DNA from: Ostrinia nubilalis
Taxonomy: Eukaryota > Arthropoda > Insecta > Lepidoptera > Crambidae
Length of the DNA: 64,000 nucleotides
Assembly: GCF_963855985.1 (NCBI RefSeq)
Contig: NC_087097.1
Coordinates: 8,093,001 to 8,157,000, forward strand
Direction: 5' to 3'
Within the stretch, counting starts at the first letter, position 1, and each line of letters begins with the position of its first letter. The notes beneath the pieces were generated by a model. It worked only from the letters and a program-made list of their open reading frames with translations. It had not been told where the DNA came from and searched no databases. The translations under genes and the position numbers were made by a program. Of this stretch, positions 26,473 through 37,646 are shown piece after piece.

Positions 26473-26478
26473 TTTATT
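26473..26478 (-). terminator. candidate Vkor poly(A) signal
   Basis: AATAAA on the minus strand, about 56 bp past the Vkor stop codon. It is the nearest canonical signal; others lie further on in this AT-rich DNA. Confidence 0.4.
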
Positions 26479-26533
26479 CATAAATGCAATTTTATATTAT
26501 TATTTTACAATTTTAAGTTTAATGCATCTTTGT

Positions 26534-26736
26534 TTACTTATTTTTAACAGTTAGAAATTTGTTTTTCTTGTAAACAAATGAGAACAACATGGCATTGATA
26601 AAATAAGTCGACACACAAACGATGCAGAAATCGTGGAGGACAAAGGCAAGCAGATACGCCAAGTACACACTCGATAAACACGATGCGAAAGCCAATAGAA
26701 GTTGCAACCGGGCCACTCCTACATGATCGTAAGTAC
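26534..26736 (-). CDS. Vkor coding exon 3 (residues 89-155)
   Basis: Preceded by TTTGTTTGTTTCAG on the minus strand. It begins with the last two bases of Gly89 and runs to TAA. It encodes the helix leading to [15 protein letters not shown], which holds the catalytic CxxC, and a lysine-rich tail ([11 protein letters not shown]) that could act as an ER-retention signal. Confidence 0.92.
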
Positions 26737-29700
26737 CTGAAACAAACAAACTTTTGCGTTGGAATATGCATTAAGCAATTTATCTTCTATCTGTGCCCGT
26801 AACTTCGTGCGAGTGGAAATCATTTTACCAGTTAAGTGGTCTAGTCCACCGATACCTAGTATCTATTTCAGACTACATCCAGTATAGGTCAAGCTACATC
26901 TAGCTAGGATCTCTATTTATCTGACACTTTATGACACTAATTTGTTCCTTAAACAGTCATTAATTAATTACATTATGCTGTTAGAGCTCTTATGAAGCAA
27001 TTGCTAAATTAACCAGAAGCACTTTATAAATGTCAATAATGTATCTCGTTAACTATCAACAAAATAACTAGGTTAAACAAAGCTCCGCTGTTAACAAACG
27101 CTGGAAATATCGATATGAGGTATCGGGATTAAATTATGAAACTAAATATTGAACGGATTATGAACCGTCGAGTTACAGAGCGGATCAAACGGCGGTTGCG
27201 GCTTATTTCAATATCGGACTGAAATAACACAATGGCCACTAACAATCCGAACCGTTTACGAGCGTGTTCCATGGAATTAACATTTTAGCGGAGCAATAAA
27301 AGATCACGCAAACCTTCTGCATATTCTAAACAGCGAACGTTTTATTGGAATCAAATGTTATTACAACTTTAAAGACCATATAAAGACAATAAATGCTGTT
27401 ATTTTGTTGTAGTGCATAAATAAAAAAATTAAAACAGGTGTACCATAATTTAGATTTTATTTAAGCTATGCGTCTTTTTAACGACTCCCGTTAATAAGTA
27501 TCTACTTAGATACAATTATTTTATAGAAGTATATATACTATCGGGTCTAAATAATTACGAACACGAATAATTTTACAAATACTTGCAAATTAAAAAACAC
27601 ATTACGTCATTCGGAGATGTTGTAATACACGAGAAAACAAAGTAAGCAACTGTACAATTTGCAAATAGAATCGAACTTGTAAATTACATTCACATGTTTG
27701 AATCGTACCGACATTTCGCACTTCTCAAGAGTACAAATGTTAGCCTATTACGATAACAGTTATTCAGCTCGTGAGCTACCAAATAAGCGTAGAGGTGTAA
27801 AGCTATAGGAGTTTCGCAATATTTTTCTCGTGGTGCAGTCACGACGGCCACGACTCGCAATGATGTGCGAATTGCAATTTAGAAACTAGGGTTGCTTTCA
27901 CGGCAACTAGGTACTTAGGTAGTACATAGTTATTTTCTTTAAATACTTAGGTACCTTTTCCATTATCAAGTAATTCTAAGTGTGCTTAAAGTCTGAAACT
28001 AGGTTAAATAAGTCATCGTAACACAAAAGATAATTTAATTTACCATCTAACTCTACATTTTGAGAAATCTTCCTCAAAGGATTTATACATAACTCTTTCT
28101 TGCTGTTTGACGAACGACGTACTACTTACCGCAGTTGTCTAGAAACTTATGCAGCTGTAGAAACTAAACTTTTCGAAGTGCTTGCAGTTAAAAAGTTTTG
28201 TACCTTACTCAGAAGGCAGCCAGTATTTTTTATTAGAGTGCGTCTTAATAATAACTGCACAGATGGAATTTTTGATTCCTTCTTTTGTGTATTTTTTTGT
28301 TTTTGTACATATTTTATACCTTTTAATATTAAATTTTGATATTGCTTGCATACTATTGTAACAGCCCTAAGAGTGCGGTGTGCAGTAATGCGGTGTCGTT
28401 TATTGGCATTGCAATTTGTAATCGCCTTTATAAGACACATAGTAAAGGATAATCTCTTACTAAATTCGCGGCAAAATTGAAGAACATGCCTAATTTACAT
28501 GATTATATTATTATTAAGTCTTAAAACACATTCGTAATAATATCATTTTAACATTCGTGTAAGTAAACACATGAAACATACTTTTAAGTGTTTATGACTC
28601 GAAGTTTTGTTTTTTATCAGAAAAATAATAATAGATAAGGTATGTGTAACTTTTTTAAATAAATATAGTTATGCAATGCAACTGTTATCTCGTTGCAGCA
28701 ATAATAATATGTTTGCAGAATTCCTATTCTTAACTCTACCTACTATCAAATTCGTTCAATGCAGCCGATTTATCTAAAGCATTGCATAGGGACTTCCATG
28801 TATTTAAGTTGTATAGGTAGGTACCTAGTCTTCTTTATTTCTCTTTGTTTTTAGACCTTACATTATTTTTAGATCTTATTTTACTATAAATATAGAACTT
28901 ACTTTGTAACATAGACTTATTTCAAAATCAACAAACCAACTCACCTAAGAATATCATCAGACAATAGAACATTATTCCGTAAATGCAATTCGGTACTTCC
29001 AACGCAGACTCTTTTGGAATGATCCCAAATCCCTTGGAATACCTGCGAAAAAAAATAAGCCGAATACAAAGAGCCCAGTAGATTAAAACTCATAACCGAG
29101 CTGTAAAGGTTTTTTAAAAAAGGTGTTGCTCCCATCTACAAAACCGTACAAAATACTCGTAGTAACAACTTCTGGGCCACAAAATTAATATTTATGAACT
29201 TATTCTTGTACTAAATTCAAACGAACTAAAGCAATTTTAAGACGAAACGTTTGCGGGAGCCAAAAATCCTTGTACCTACACGTAGTAATATCAGAGTTCT
29301 ATACAACAGTTGTTTAAAATGTAAATTAACGTCTGTATTAAATTTTCTTTCACAACTTAGAGCAGACTTTTTTGGAGCGAGCTTATGAAGGCAGGATTAC
29401 ATAATCCATAAAGGCTTGCAGTGTTTGCCTTTGAAATGCATATTTTATGAGGAAAGCTGGCGCGAACAATATCTGCATGAAGTGACTCTTTATCGAGTTT
29501 CAGGTAAAATGTAGAGTCATCTCTTGATAAGTTTTGTTATACTTTTTGTTTGAATAGGCGGTTTTACAGTAAAATTTAGACGATTTACTTAGTTCTTATT
29601 TAAATACTAACTCTGAAGTCAAGACTCTGGAACAGCTGGCATACTCCGAGAAGTCACACATGGCTTTGTACCCAGGCCGGGCCTCGGCTGCCATCTCTAC

Positions 29701-29778
29701 ATAGAGGGCGTAGGTAGACACCAGCACGCCCATGATCCCTGCTGCTATGATAGCTCGGCTGTAACCCTTAGTCGACAT
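26534..29778 (-). CDS. vitamin K epoxide reductase (VKOR family), three coding exons
   Basis: Spliced CDS: 29778-29612, 29042-28945, 26736-26534 (167+98+203 = 468 nt, 155 residues plus stop). Family role: quinone/epoxide reductase of the endoplasmic reticulum membrane, passing electrons through cysteine pairs; in vertebrates it recycles vitamin K. Four hydrophobic segments are seen (about 9-27, 76-89, 98-121, 126-144). The lumenal cysteine pair is Cys41/Cys49 ([12 protein letters not shown]). The catalytic CxxC is Cys126-I-V-Cys129. Asn74 and Tyr133 keep the spacing to the CxxC of the human substrate contacts Asn80 and Tyr139. Length is close to human VKORC1 (163). All junctions obey GT-AG and keep frame. 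The start is the ATG at 29778; the frame stays open upstream to an acceptor at 29807, but the family N-terminus fits this Met. The gene looks intact. Insects lack classical Gla clotting, so the physiological role is unclear. Confidence 0.93.
26737..28944 (-). other. Vkor intron 2
   Basis: A 2.2-kb intron, donor TTCTTAG|GTGAGTT at 28945 and acceptor TTTCAG before 26736. I see no nested gene or defined repeat inside; open frames at 28100-28440 on both strands are chance. Confidence 0.85.
28945..29042 (-). CDS. Vkor coding exon 2 (residues 56-89)
   Basis: Acceptor TTTTTTTTCGCAG; the exon supplies the third base of Glu56, then [20 protein letters not shown] and [13 protein letters not shown]. 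It contains the conserved KGFG lumenal loop and Asn74 of the PN-x-I-Y/F-G motif. It is 98 bp, in phases 2 and 1, compatible with both neighbours. Confidence 0.92.
29043..29611 (-). other. Vkor intron 1
   Basis: A 569-bp intron with donor TCAGA|GTTAGT (29611) and the acceptor of exon 2. Nothing else is recognised in it. Confidence 0.85.
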
Positions 29779-29807
29779 CTTAAAGTATTTTCCAAATATG
29801 AGGCAAC
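29612..29807 (-). CDS. Vkor exon with start codon (residues 1-56)
   Basis: On the minus strand TTTAATTTCAG precedes 29807, so 29 bp of leader (29807-29779) join the CDS starting at 29778. It encodes [20 protein letters not shown] and the first lumenal loop with Cys41 and Cys49. The acceptor upstream of the ATG shows that at least one further 5' exon exists; the candidate is at 37161. In-frame codons upstream stay open (CLIFGKYFK), so an earlier start cannot be excluded by frame alone. Confidence 0.9.
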
Positions 29808-30614
29808 CTGAAATTAAAGAATATTATTAATAAAAGCTCTGTTAACTCACATTATGCATCTTCATCATCAGAACAGAGCAGCATTTCCTACCTAGCAGGG
29901 ATAGCATGTAAAGAACTCGTAATATCAAAAGAATCAAACATTTAATTACACATAAATAAAAAGCACTGTAATCTGCAATGTAATTAAGTCAGCGGTAATT
30001 GTTTAAGAATCTACAGCGAGCAGCGATTTTAAGTTTTCATTCTACCACGTTCTTATTTAATTATTATTGAGACATTTTTCTCATGAAAGCTTCGGTCGGT
30101 TTTCCATCCTTTGTTAAATAAATTTTCTCGTTTAGTCTAGAAGTTTGTTTTTGTTCGAGTAAATACTTATATTCTTCATTTGATACTTAACATTCAACTT
30201 AACACTTAATACTTAGGCAAAGCGCAATTAATACAAAGGCTTAGCAAAGCGCATTCGCATTTATGAATAATTAGATAGATTTAGATTCAATAAATAAAGT
30301 TGTGAGTCCGTAAACTCACTCAATAAAGCTCTTGCTTGTATCAGCACTTATAATATGTATTTACGACGAAGTACTCTAACTTATAACAAATCGATAACGA
30401 TCGAGTAAGTAATAGAGCTTCCAAAGCAGATTTAAACTGAATCCGACATGATTGCCCTTTCGAATGGAAGCTTCTCGGAAACATGCATGCAATGTATGCT
30501 TACGAGTTATGACTTTATTTATACTGAAACGCCACTTACAGCAATAATCCTAAGCTTAGAGCGAGCTTAATATCTGTATATTGCGTTGGTTGAATGTGAA
30601 AATGGTATAAGAGA

Positions 30615-30908
30615 TTATAAAAAAAAAAAACCGACTCCAAAAAACTAACACTAAAAAGTAGAAAAATAATTACCTACTAATTACTTATTTATTAGGACGA
30701 ATTAATATTTATGTTATACCATGATTGATACTTCTGGAGTCGGTGCCAAGATTATGAAACGTGTGAATTTTGCCTGCACCGACTCCAAAAGTATCAATCA
30801 TGGTATAACATAAATATTAATTCGTCCTAATAAATAAGTAATTAGTAGGTAATTATTTTTCTACTTTTTAGTGTTAGTTTTTTGGAGTCGGTTTTATTTT
30901 TTTTTATA
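30615..30908. mobile_element. foldback element, ~128-bp arms, CCGACTCC ends
   Basis: The left arm runs from TTATAAAAAAAAAAAACCGA to GGAGTCGGTGC (30746). A 29-bp spacer follows, then the right arm from GCACCGACTCC (30776) to GGAGTCGGTTTTATTTTTTT. The arms are close to identical, and the terminal CCGACTCC motif also occurs inverted at the hairpin tip. It is non-coding. It should fold as a near-perfect hairpin in RNA from either strand. Confidence 0.85.
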
Positions 30909-31141
30909 AAAATTAACTTATTTCTTGCTTTTTAGTTAACTAATTATTACCTTGATGTTACCACTGAAGGTAGGCAGTACATTGAGACTATATTCTTAAT
31001 GTCAAGTGTAAAATAATATTCCCTAAAAAATACAGGTTATCATATCGGCAACCTAAAAAGACCTTAAACCGTCAGCCTACCTTAAAAACATGAAATAATA
31101 CCACTGTGGGTCTAATTGTACCTATACTATTTAAAAAAATA

Positions 31142-31617
31142 TCCTCCAACTCCTAAGCGTTAAGGAGTTGTACCTACCATGACCAGTTCATCATGATGAG
31201 ATGATGACTATCTGATGCAAACACTTGAATAAATTTAGAAACTATAGTTATCTATAAAATTAAAAGAATTATCCTCCAACTCCCAAGCATTAAGGAGTTG
31301 TACCTTCTATCATCAGCTCATCAATATGAGATGATGATTTCCAGGAGCAAATACTTGAATAAATTAAGAAAAAGTTTGAAAAACGATATACGTGCCTATA
31401 AAATTTGAGGGTTGCCCTCGATTTCCCTAGGATCCCATCATCAGATCCTGACTTGGTGACAATGGGACCACCTCAGAAGTGTACCCTATCGAACAAAAAA
31501 AGAATTTTGAAAATCGGTCCACAATTGACGGAGTAATCGGTGAACATACATAGAAAAAAAAACAAACATACATACAGTCGAACATATAACCTCCTCCTTT
31601 TTTGAAGTCGGTTAAAA
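31142..31617 (+). repeat. dispersed repeat with 130-bp internal tandem units and CCTCC...GAAGTCGGTT tail
   Basis: The unit starting TCCTCCAACTCC(T/C)AAGC, then TTAAGGAGTTGTACC, a GATGAGATGATGA motif and ACTTGAATAAATT, occurs at 31142 and 31272. After it come a unique stretch and the end ACCTCCTCCTTTTTTGAAGT followed by CGGTT, an ending I recognise as very common in Lepidoptera. It has no protein frame; class not assigned. Confidence 0.6.
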
Positions 31618-34346
31618 ATCTGCCAACTACTTCATCATAATCATAACTTATCGTTAATATTAAAAAGTGTCTGGTCACCGATGAAGTCCGCGTTTGTTTG
31701 TGAAAAGGCTGCTATACAAGTGTAATCAGTATTAGTTAGCTTTCCCAGTTTTCCCGGTACTAAAAGTAAGTAGAGCGTCTGTGTTATTATTTTAGTTTTC
31801 TATTCCATTATTAAATATTACGTTTCCGCTATGTCAATTTGTTTTGACTAACATCCACATGTAGTGCAGTACAAAAATAAAAAAATCCCTTAGGAATGTT
31901 TTATCCGAGATAATTATAATTCCAGTGCTTTTGTATTCAGAATATTTCAGAACCAAGGTGTGTGCTTCTTTTTGACGTTTTTGGTTCTGTACGCCAAATT
32001 TTTGTCCTTTGCTGCATTTTTTAATCATTCTACCTAACTCCATAATATTGTAAAAAATAATGTTATCGTAATTAATACATATCATACATTAATTGTGTCC
32101 ACCGCCTAGCTAGAGGCGTAAAATATTGTCGATACTGCTTTAAATAATATTATTATGATAATTACCTTTCATACTAAAGACCATAATTATGGGATACGTA
32201 GGTACTGCTACTATTTTTATAAAGTTTCTGTGGATGTACCTACCTATCTCTAATGAGCCACGTACGTATTTAATAGGGGAATCCTATGAAATCTAGATCT
32301 AATGACTTGCCTACATAATAGTTTTTCGACACTTTTAAGCTATGTGTGTGTACCATATTATAATTGTTAAAGGCAAGTAGATTACTTAATTCGACAATGG
32401 ATCACGCTTATACAACATTGTAGAGTAGGATATAACAAAGGATTTCATAATAATCAACTACCTTTACTGTAAAACACCACCTTGTAGAGATAGCAAACAA
32501 ATATGTACCAAATTACCAAACGTAAATGACTTTCAATATTAAATTATTACGAAATTGCTCATGGATATTACAACGCGATTAATTATGCATTACCTACTAA
32601 TTAAAACATCGAAATGGAATTATTGTGAATATTGGAAAATTAACGCGCAGTAAACAGAATTCACACAAAGCTCGTCAATTTACATTTAAAACGTTCGGAC
32701 ATTCAATTTAAGTTAATAATGATTTTACAGCGCTAGCCAGATATTGTTTATTAATTTCTGTTGACACTGCTTTTACACGATCCGTCCAAATGGAATTTAC
32801 TGCACAATTAATGAATTCTCTGCTTCGTGGTTTATTAAAAACAATACATCGGCAGATAGTTAATAAAGCTTATTACTGGAAAGAGATGTTGACAAATGAC
32901 TGTTTCATTGGTATTTATTGATTATAGATGCAGTAAATAACGATTGTTTATGAAACTTGATGCCAGCATTTTTGTTATTCAGTTCTAATCCACAAATTAT
33001 AACATGATAAATCTTATTTTCAAATCACTTCGCACGCTCTCTCTATAAATCAATTTTATTTTGAAGGGGAGCCGTACGTTCGTAGACAGCCCACAAAGAA
33101 AAAAAAGTATAAAAAGTCGCTCAGCGGTGCCTACCTACTTCGTTACCCACCCCTTCGTGTACACTCGGCATTTGCTGTTTAAAATTAAAAAGAAAACAAA
33201 CAGCTACTTAGCTCGCGGTCTCCGTTTTATTAGCACATGCCAGTAAAAATAATCGTATTAGCACTCGACGCCGTCCAAACATTGCAATGCACTAATAGGG
33301 TACTATTATACTTATGGTAGTTTTGTTTATGACCGTAACTTTAATAAAGCTTACTTTTATTAGCTTTTGACCGGCGTGGTCCCACCAATTTTGGTTTTGC
33401 TTCATAATAAAAATTCTTGAGACATTTGGGAAAAGTTTCTTGCCTATAAGGATATAAGCGTTAATTAAGAATTTTAATTTTATAAATAATTCAGAAATAA
33501 TTATAGTCCTTAAAACTAAAACCGAAAGAAAAAAAAAGACAAAAAGCCCTACGGCAGAATAAATTAAATTAGATTGTGCAGTAAGTTCTTTACATACGAG
33601 TAACTAGGCACTTATTAAATGGAAACGTGGTAACTGTAATCGTGCTTTTATCGGTCGGAAATTTTAATTAAGTACAAAGCTGCTTACACATACTTTATAA
33701 TATTATTACACTTAAAAGTAATAAACATCTCACCTTTAACACCGTGTGGAACTTATTGATAAAATAAATGCTGAGTGATACGCGGAACGCGTCTATTGAT
33801 TAATTACTTTAACGCTGATAAGAACTTAATCACCGTAAAGGTGGTGCACACACACGTTTATTCTGGAAGATTCTGCGCTCTACTGATCTTATTTGTCCTC
33901 TCGTCCTACGCAGATTTTACCGAATTATTTATTCATGATCGATAGCTAAGAGATAAGTGAGATGGTGGAAAGATGTGTTCATGAGTTCACCACATTAGTC
34001 TAAGTCACTGCACCTGTTTGTAAATTTTCATACAAAATAAAGGATGATGGGCACAAATGTATGGAAAGTGGTACCCGCTCCAATAGCCATAACCAATATA
34101 TATTTTAAAAGGCCTTTAGATGTAGGAAAATGTCTGCTATGGGGCCAGTTCTAATTCACGTTTTGAAAGCAGTAATTCCACTAAGTATTATAATGAAAGT
34201 ATAACACAATCATCCATGTATACGAGTATGTATTATGACTACAATCTATTAATATAACTAAAAGAAGCATTGAAAAGGAAAGGATTATCTACGATGAACT
34301 ACCCGAGCTATTAGCCCTTTATTCGCTTTCATCATCATCATCATGA

Positions 34347-34480
34347 TCATTTTAGCCATAGGACGTCCAGTTGAACATAGGCCTCCCCCAATGATTTCCA
34401 CAATGGCCGGTTGGTGGCGGCCTGCATCCAGCGCCATCCCGCTACCTTTATGAGGTCGTCGGTCCATCTTGTGGGTGGAC
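34347..34480 (-). pseudogene. RTE-type LINE ORF2 C-terminus
   Basis: The minus strand reads TRWTDDLIKVAGWRWMQAAT then NRPLWKSLGEAYVQ and a stop. This is the canonical C-terminal end of lepidopteran RTE-like ORF2, followed by an ATGATGATG-rich tail (CATCATCATCATCATGATCA on the plus strand). Only the last ~45 codons are present. Related fragments are at 35585-35645, 50795-50940 and 51220-51265. Confidence 0.7.
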
Positions 34481-34551
34481 TTATTGGGTCTTGTGGGTTT
34501 ATTCGCTTTAGCAACCCATAATAAAACTATTAAGAAGTAATAAAACTTTAA

Positions 34552-34669
34552 CCCCTTTATTAATAAAAGTTACACCCTAGTTGAACTCTGGCTTTAATTG
34601 TCATTTGGTATGGAAATGTCATTTTAATCCAAGGTTCTTCCTAGGTGTAACTTTTTATTAATAAGGGGG
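34552..34669. mobile_element. 118-bp MITE (copy B of the CCCCTTTATTAAT family)
   Basis: It begins CCCCTTTATTAATAAAAGTT and ends with the inverse, AACTTTTTATTAATAAGGGG. Core text such as 'gttgaactctggctt' and 'tttaatccaaggttc' is shared with copy A at 9777-9893. It is non-coding. Confidence 0.75.
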
Positions 34670-34849
34670 TTGTACTTCTTTAAATAAAAATATTTATTTC
34701 ACAATTATCCCCATCAATAATTATAGAGTTAAGGAAGGATGCTGGAGCAGTAAACCCTTCCAGCCTCGCATAACCTAAGTACCATACGATGGACACTATT
34801 GATACTTCTTCTTCTTCTTCCTCGGTCCCTCACTGATGAGGATCGCGAC

Positions 34850-34975
34850 CACAGATAGTGTTCATAAGCTGTGTGGACCGCACGATGCAAACTCCCGCCC
34901 ACCGTCTTCCTCACCGTGTCCGACCATCTCGTCGGTGCCCTGCCCCGAGCGCGTCCCCCTTCATACTGTATGATA
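34850..34975 (-). pseudogene. LINE ORF2 C-terminal fragment
   Basis: The minus-strand frame contains YEGGRARGRAPTRWSDTVRK and SLHRAVHTA, matching the G-R-x-R-G-R-x-P-T-R-W-x-D...A motif at the end of RTE/CR1-like ORF2. The following frame is lost. It belongs to a different lineage from the WMQAA-type fragments. Confidence 0.6.
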
Positions 34976-34990
34976 CTTAGGTTACACAAA

Positions 34991-35245
34991 AAGTATCTTT
35001 ATCTTCGAACGCAACCAGATCTGAGGCTGGTGGCCATAGTAAATGTTGTTCGTCTTGGTAAGACCTTTCAAATGACACTACAAACATAACTATTGGAGCC
35101 GGGTACCATTCTGCAAAAAAGTATGTATATCTTCGTACACAACCAGATCTGAGCTTGGTGGTCATAGTAAAAGTTGTTCATCTTGGTAAGACCTTTCAAA
35201 CGATACTAGACACATATCTATTGGAGCCGGGTACCATTTTGCCCA
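34991..35245 (+). repeat. two-copy tandem duplication, 128-bp unit
   Basis: TATCTTCG(A/T)AC recurs at 35000 and 35128, and TATTGGAGCCGGGTACCATT ends each copy, 128 bp apart. The copies differ at several sites, so the duplication is not recent. It abuts the half foldback at 35252. Confidence 0.75.
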
Positions 35246-35251
35246 TTGTCC

Positions 35252-35388
35252 TTTTATAAAATCCGATTTGTATGAAAATTAAAATAATTAAAATGAAGAT
35301 ATCAATTTTCTGACTTCACCATACCATTTATATGCCCATGTTAACATGGGCTAGTGTCGGCTCATATACCCATTTACCCAACACCCAG
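35252..35388. mobile_element. half copy of the CAGGGTGTTAGG foldback MITE
   Basis: It matches the loop and right arm of the 16790-17053 element, from TTTTATAAAATCCGATTTGT to CATTTACCCAACACCC. The other arm is missing, so it can no longer form the long hairpin. Confidence 0.75.
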
Positions 35389-35584
35389 TAGAGTTCGTTC
35401 CTGTTCGTCATGCAACTCTTTAAAATAAATCTTCTGAATTTTAATTTTGTATCATTTGAAAACCTGACTTTATTATTTTATAAAAAATAGAAAAACCCTT
35501 AATAAACTAGTTAGTTTATTTATACATTCAGTAATGGAAGTTCAGTAATTAAATATCAGCTTTGGTTCGTTCTTTTCATTCAAT

Positions 35585-35860
35585 TAAATGATATCCACTG
35601 CTGGACAAAGGCCTCCCCCAAGAATTTCCACAACGATCGGTCCTTGACTTACTTACCATTGGCGTATGTAGGGTTATTTGCCCCTGACATGCCATATCAC
35701 GGGGGGAGGGGAGTGTGACTAGTATCATCATAGCTCATGAGTGAGTTGAGTGTCAAGATCAACTATCATCTTCGAATCAGTAGCCCAACATCCTGGAGGG
35801 GGCACCAGACCATTCTTGGGGGGGCTGTGCCCACCCGGACCCCTGGTAAATACGCGCATG
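35585..35860 (-). mobile_element. RTE ORF2 end fragment and adjoining repeat
   Basis: On the minus strand 35645-35585 reads DRSLWKFLGEAFVQQWISF, an RTE-type C-terminus. The adjoining GC-rich text up to 35860 (GGGGGGAGGGGAGTG, TTCTTGGGGGGGCTGTGCCC) looks repeat-derived; I cannot assign it. Confidence 0.45.
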
Positions 35861-36040
35861 TGACTTATTATATTTATTTATTTGTTATTATAATAAATAA
35901 ATACCTACCTAATAAATATTTTTGGGCAATATTTTCATCTAGCCCCAAGGTAGCAATTAATTTGCTTGTGTTATGGGTGCTAGCTCAACGGATAGGTATA
36001 CTACTTAATGTACTTTTTTAAATACATACTTATTTTAAAT

Positions 36041-36153
36041 AGACACCCAGACCCGTCACAGAAATTAAAATTCATCATTTCAATTTTGCCCGACCGGGAA
36101 TAGAACCCGGGACCTCTTAGCATAATAGTCAGTTTCTAACCACTACAGCAAAC
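36041..36153 (-). mobile_element. tRNA-derived SINE
   Basis: On the minus strand the unit has a pol III A-box-like TAGTGGTTAGA (36145-36135) and a B-box-like GGTTCTATTCC (36107-36097) at tRNA spacing. It continues into GGTCGGGCAAAATTGAAATG and then TTTTAATTTCTGTGACGGGT. The tRNA-like part does not close into a cloverleaf acceptor stem, so I call it a SINE, not a tRNA gene. A tail of the same type is at 16745-17085. Confidence 0.55.
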
Positions 36154-37160
36154 AGTCGACTTTATTATTATTATGAACGCATGTGAATTCAAAATTCGTT
36201 CCGTACTTTTGCGTGATAGAATAACAAACAGTCGCACATAAATTAGCGCCAAATTAAGCAGAAATTAATTAAATCTCTCTATTATACCTACCACATGAGC
36301 TGAGCAAAGCATGATTTGGTAAAAAATTAGGTACAGCACACGAGATGTGCTGTATAAGGTACCTATATGTTAAGTAAAATTAATATGAAACTAGACTTAA
36401 GTTAATCAAACTAATTAATGCCCAATTATTTCAAACATTTCCTATGTTTAAATTATGTTACATAACATCCAGTCTAATCTGTGTCATTAAGTAAGGTACC
36501 TATGTACTACGTGGTATTTAATTATGCGTAATTAAATATTATTTATCTTCCTTGCAATGAACTTGTGTGTGTAACTTACATATAGGTACATACTTTTTAA
36601 AATATTTTTTAGAAACATTATTATGTCCATCCATTTAATAATAGCTGTGCCTACATTGGTAATTTAATTATTATATCAATCAATAATGACGATGACTGTA
36701 TTGATATGATTTGATTCCGCTAGAAGTTAAATTTTTGTGACCCACTGATTCAAGAGTGAAATTACCTAAATATTAAACACATGAACGTATCTACATACTT
36801 CAACAATTAAATTTTAAAATAATTGAACGCAACTTTATACTAAATGTCAGATTCAATCCGTTCAAACTTCATTTCTTAAAAATCAAAATGCTCTTTTCTG
36901 TAATTTTTGATGCACTGTGTCATTTTTCGTACTCGCAGTGTACTGTGACACCAACGAACACAGGCGCAGCTGGAAAACATACTTTATAACGAGAACAAAG
37001 TCATCACAATACGGTGCCAACATAAGAATTTAAACTCAGCAATATCTCTAAAACAATTTTATTTTTCTTAAAATACAAGTACTTTACTTATTTTAATTAA
37101 ATGCACGATATTTTAATACTTTAATGAAGTTATTTTACTTTAAATAAAAAATCTACTTAC

Positions 37161-37330
37161 CTAAATAAAACTACGGGCAATCCTGAATTGAACGATGATA
37201 AAACGAGACGGCGTTATTTGTTAGAGCAGTAAGAGCGAGCGCCACATTGCCAATGACGCCCCATATCGCGGAATGTAGGTTTCGTTGTGTTGGTAGCACT
37301 GGTTTAGTTCACCATCGCGACCGCAACGTA
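37161..37330 (-). other. candidate untranslated first exon of Vkor
   Basis: On the minus strand, GC-rich sequence ends in TTTATTTAG|GTAAGTAG, an excellent donor (GT at 37160-37159). It points at the acceptor before 29807, where Vkor must have an upstream exon. The segment has short upstream ORFs (for example 37247-37221, MWRSLLLL then stop) and no frame that would extend the protein, so it fits a leader. The 5' edge is unknown. The donor is visible; the link to Vkor is inference. Confidence 0.5.
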
Positions 37331-37620
37331 GCGTTAGCGTCGTGCAACACCTTTCATTGTATTGACTATTGACTGATTCTGAACACTGAGAATAATGTAT
37401 AAAGTTAATTTATCATATTATTGCCTTAGTTCTTGTTGAAATCTATCTTACTATGTTTTAGTTTAAGTGTAATCATGCCTCCGTTTACGAGAATGTGAAA
37501 GAAGACAGCCAGTCGGGTGCTACGCGGCCATTTTACTTGCAATGCGGCAACGGTGTACGATCCGCCATTGGAAACGGCCTGTGTCTTTTTCTGTGTGCAA
37601 GATTTTTATTTTGTCGAATA
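37200..37620. promoter_or_regulatory. likely divergent promoter between Vkor and the AUTS2 homologue
   Basis: A GC-rich, CpG-containing, repeat-free interval lies between a minus-strand donor (37160) and the plus-strand AUTS2 start (37723). It contains GCGGCCATTTT and CCGCCATTGG, resembling YY1/Pleiohomeotic sites. No TATA box stands out, as expected for broad housekeeping promoters. Transcription starts were not located. Confidence 0.45.
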
Positions 37621-37646
37621 TCGTGGCATAGAAACAACGGATAACC

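Larger units (their letters stand above)
29808..37160 (-). other. inferred long leader intron of Vkor, filled with repeats
   Basis: If the 5' exon at 37161 is right, this 7.35-kb interval is one intron. Named repeats inside it are listed separately. The stretches 31620-34340 and 36160-37160 show no gene or element I can define. Confidence 0.4.

Noticed and set aside
28100..28440. Overlapping open frames on both strands inside Vkor intron 2
   Set aside because: Both are AT-rich, without motifs, and overlap each other; the Vkor splice model explains the interval as intron.
31142..31404. Regularly repeated units that might suggest a CRISPR-like array
   Set aside because: Only two long diverged units (130 bp) in a eukaryotic dispersed repeat; no short identical repeats with unique spacers.
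36097..36150. tRNA-like A and B boxes
   Set aside because: The surrounding sequence does not fold into a full cloverleaf with an acceptor stem and continues into a retroposon tail, so it is a SINE, not a tRNA gene.
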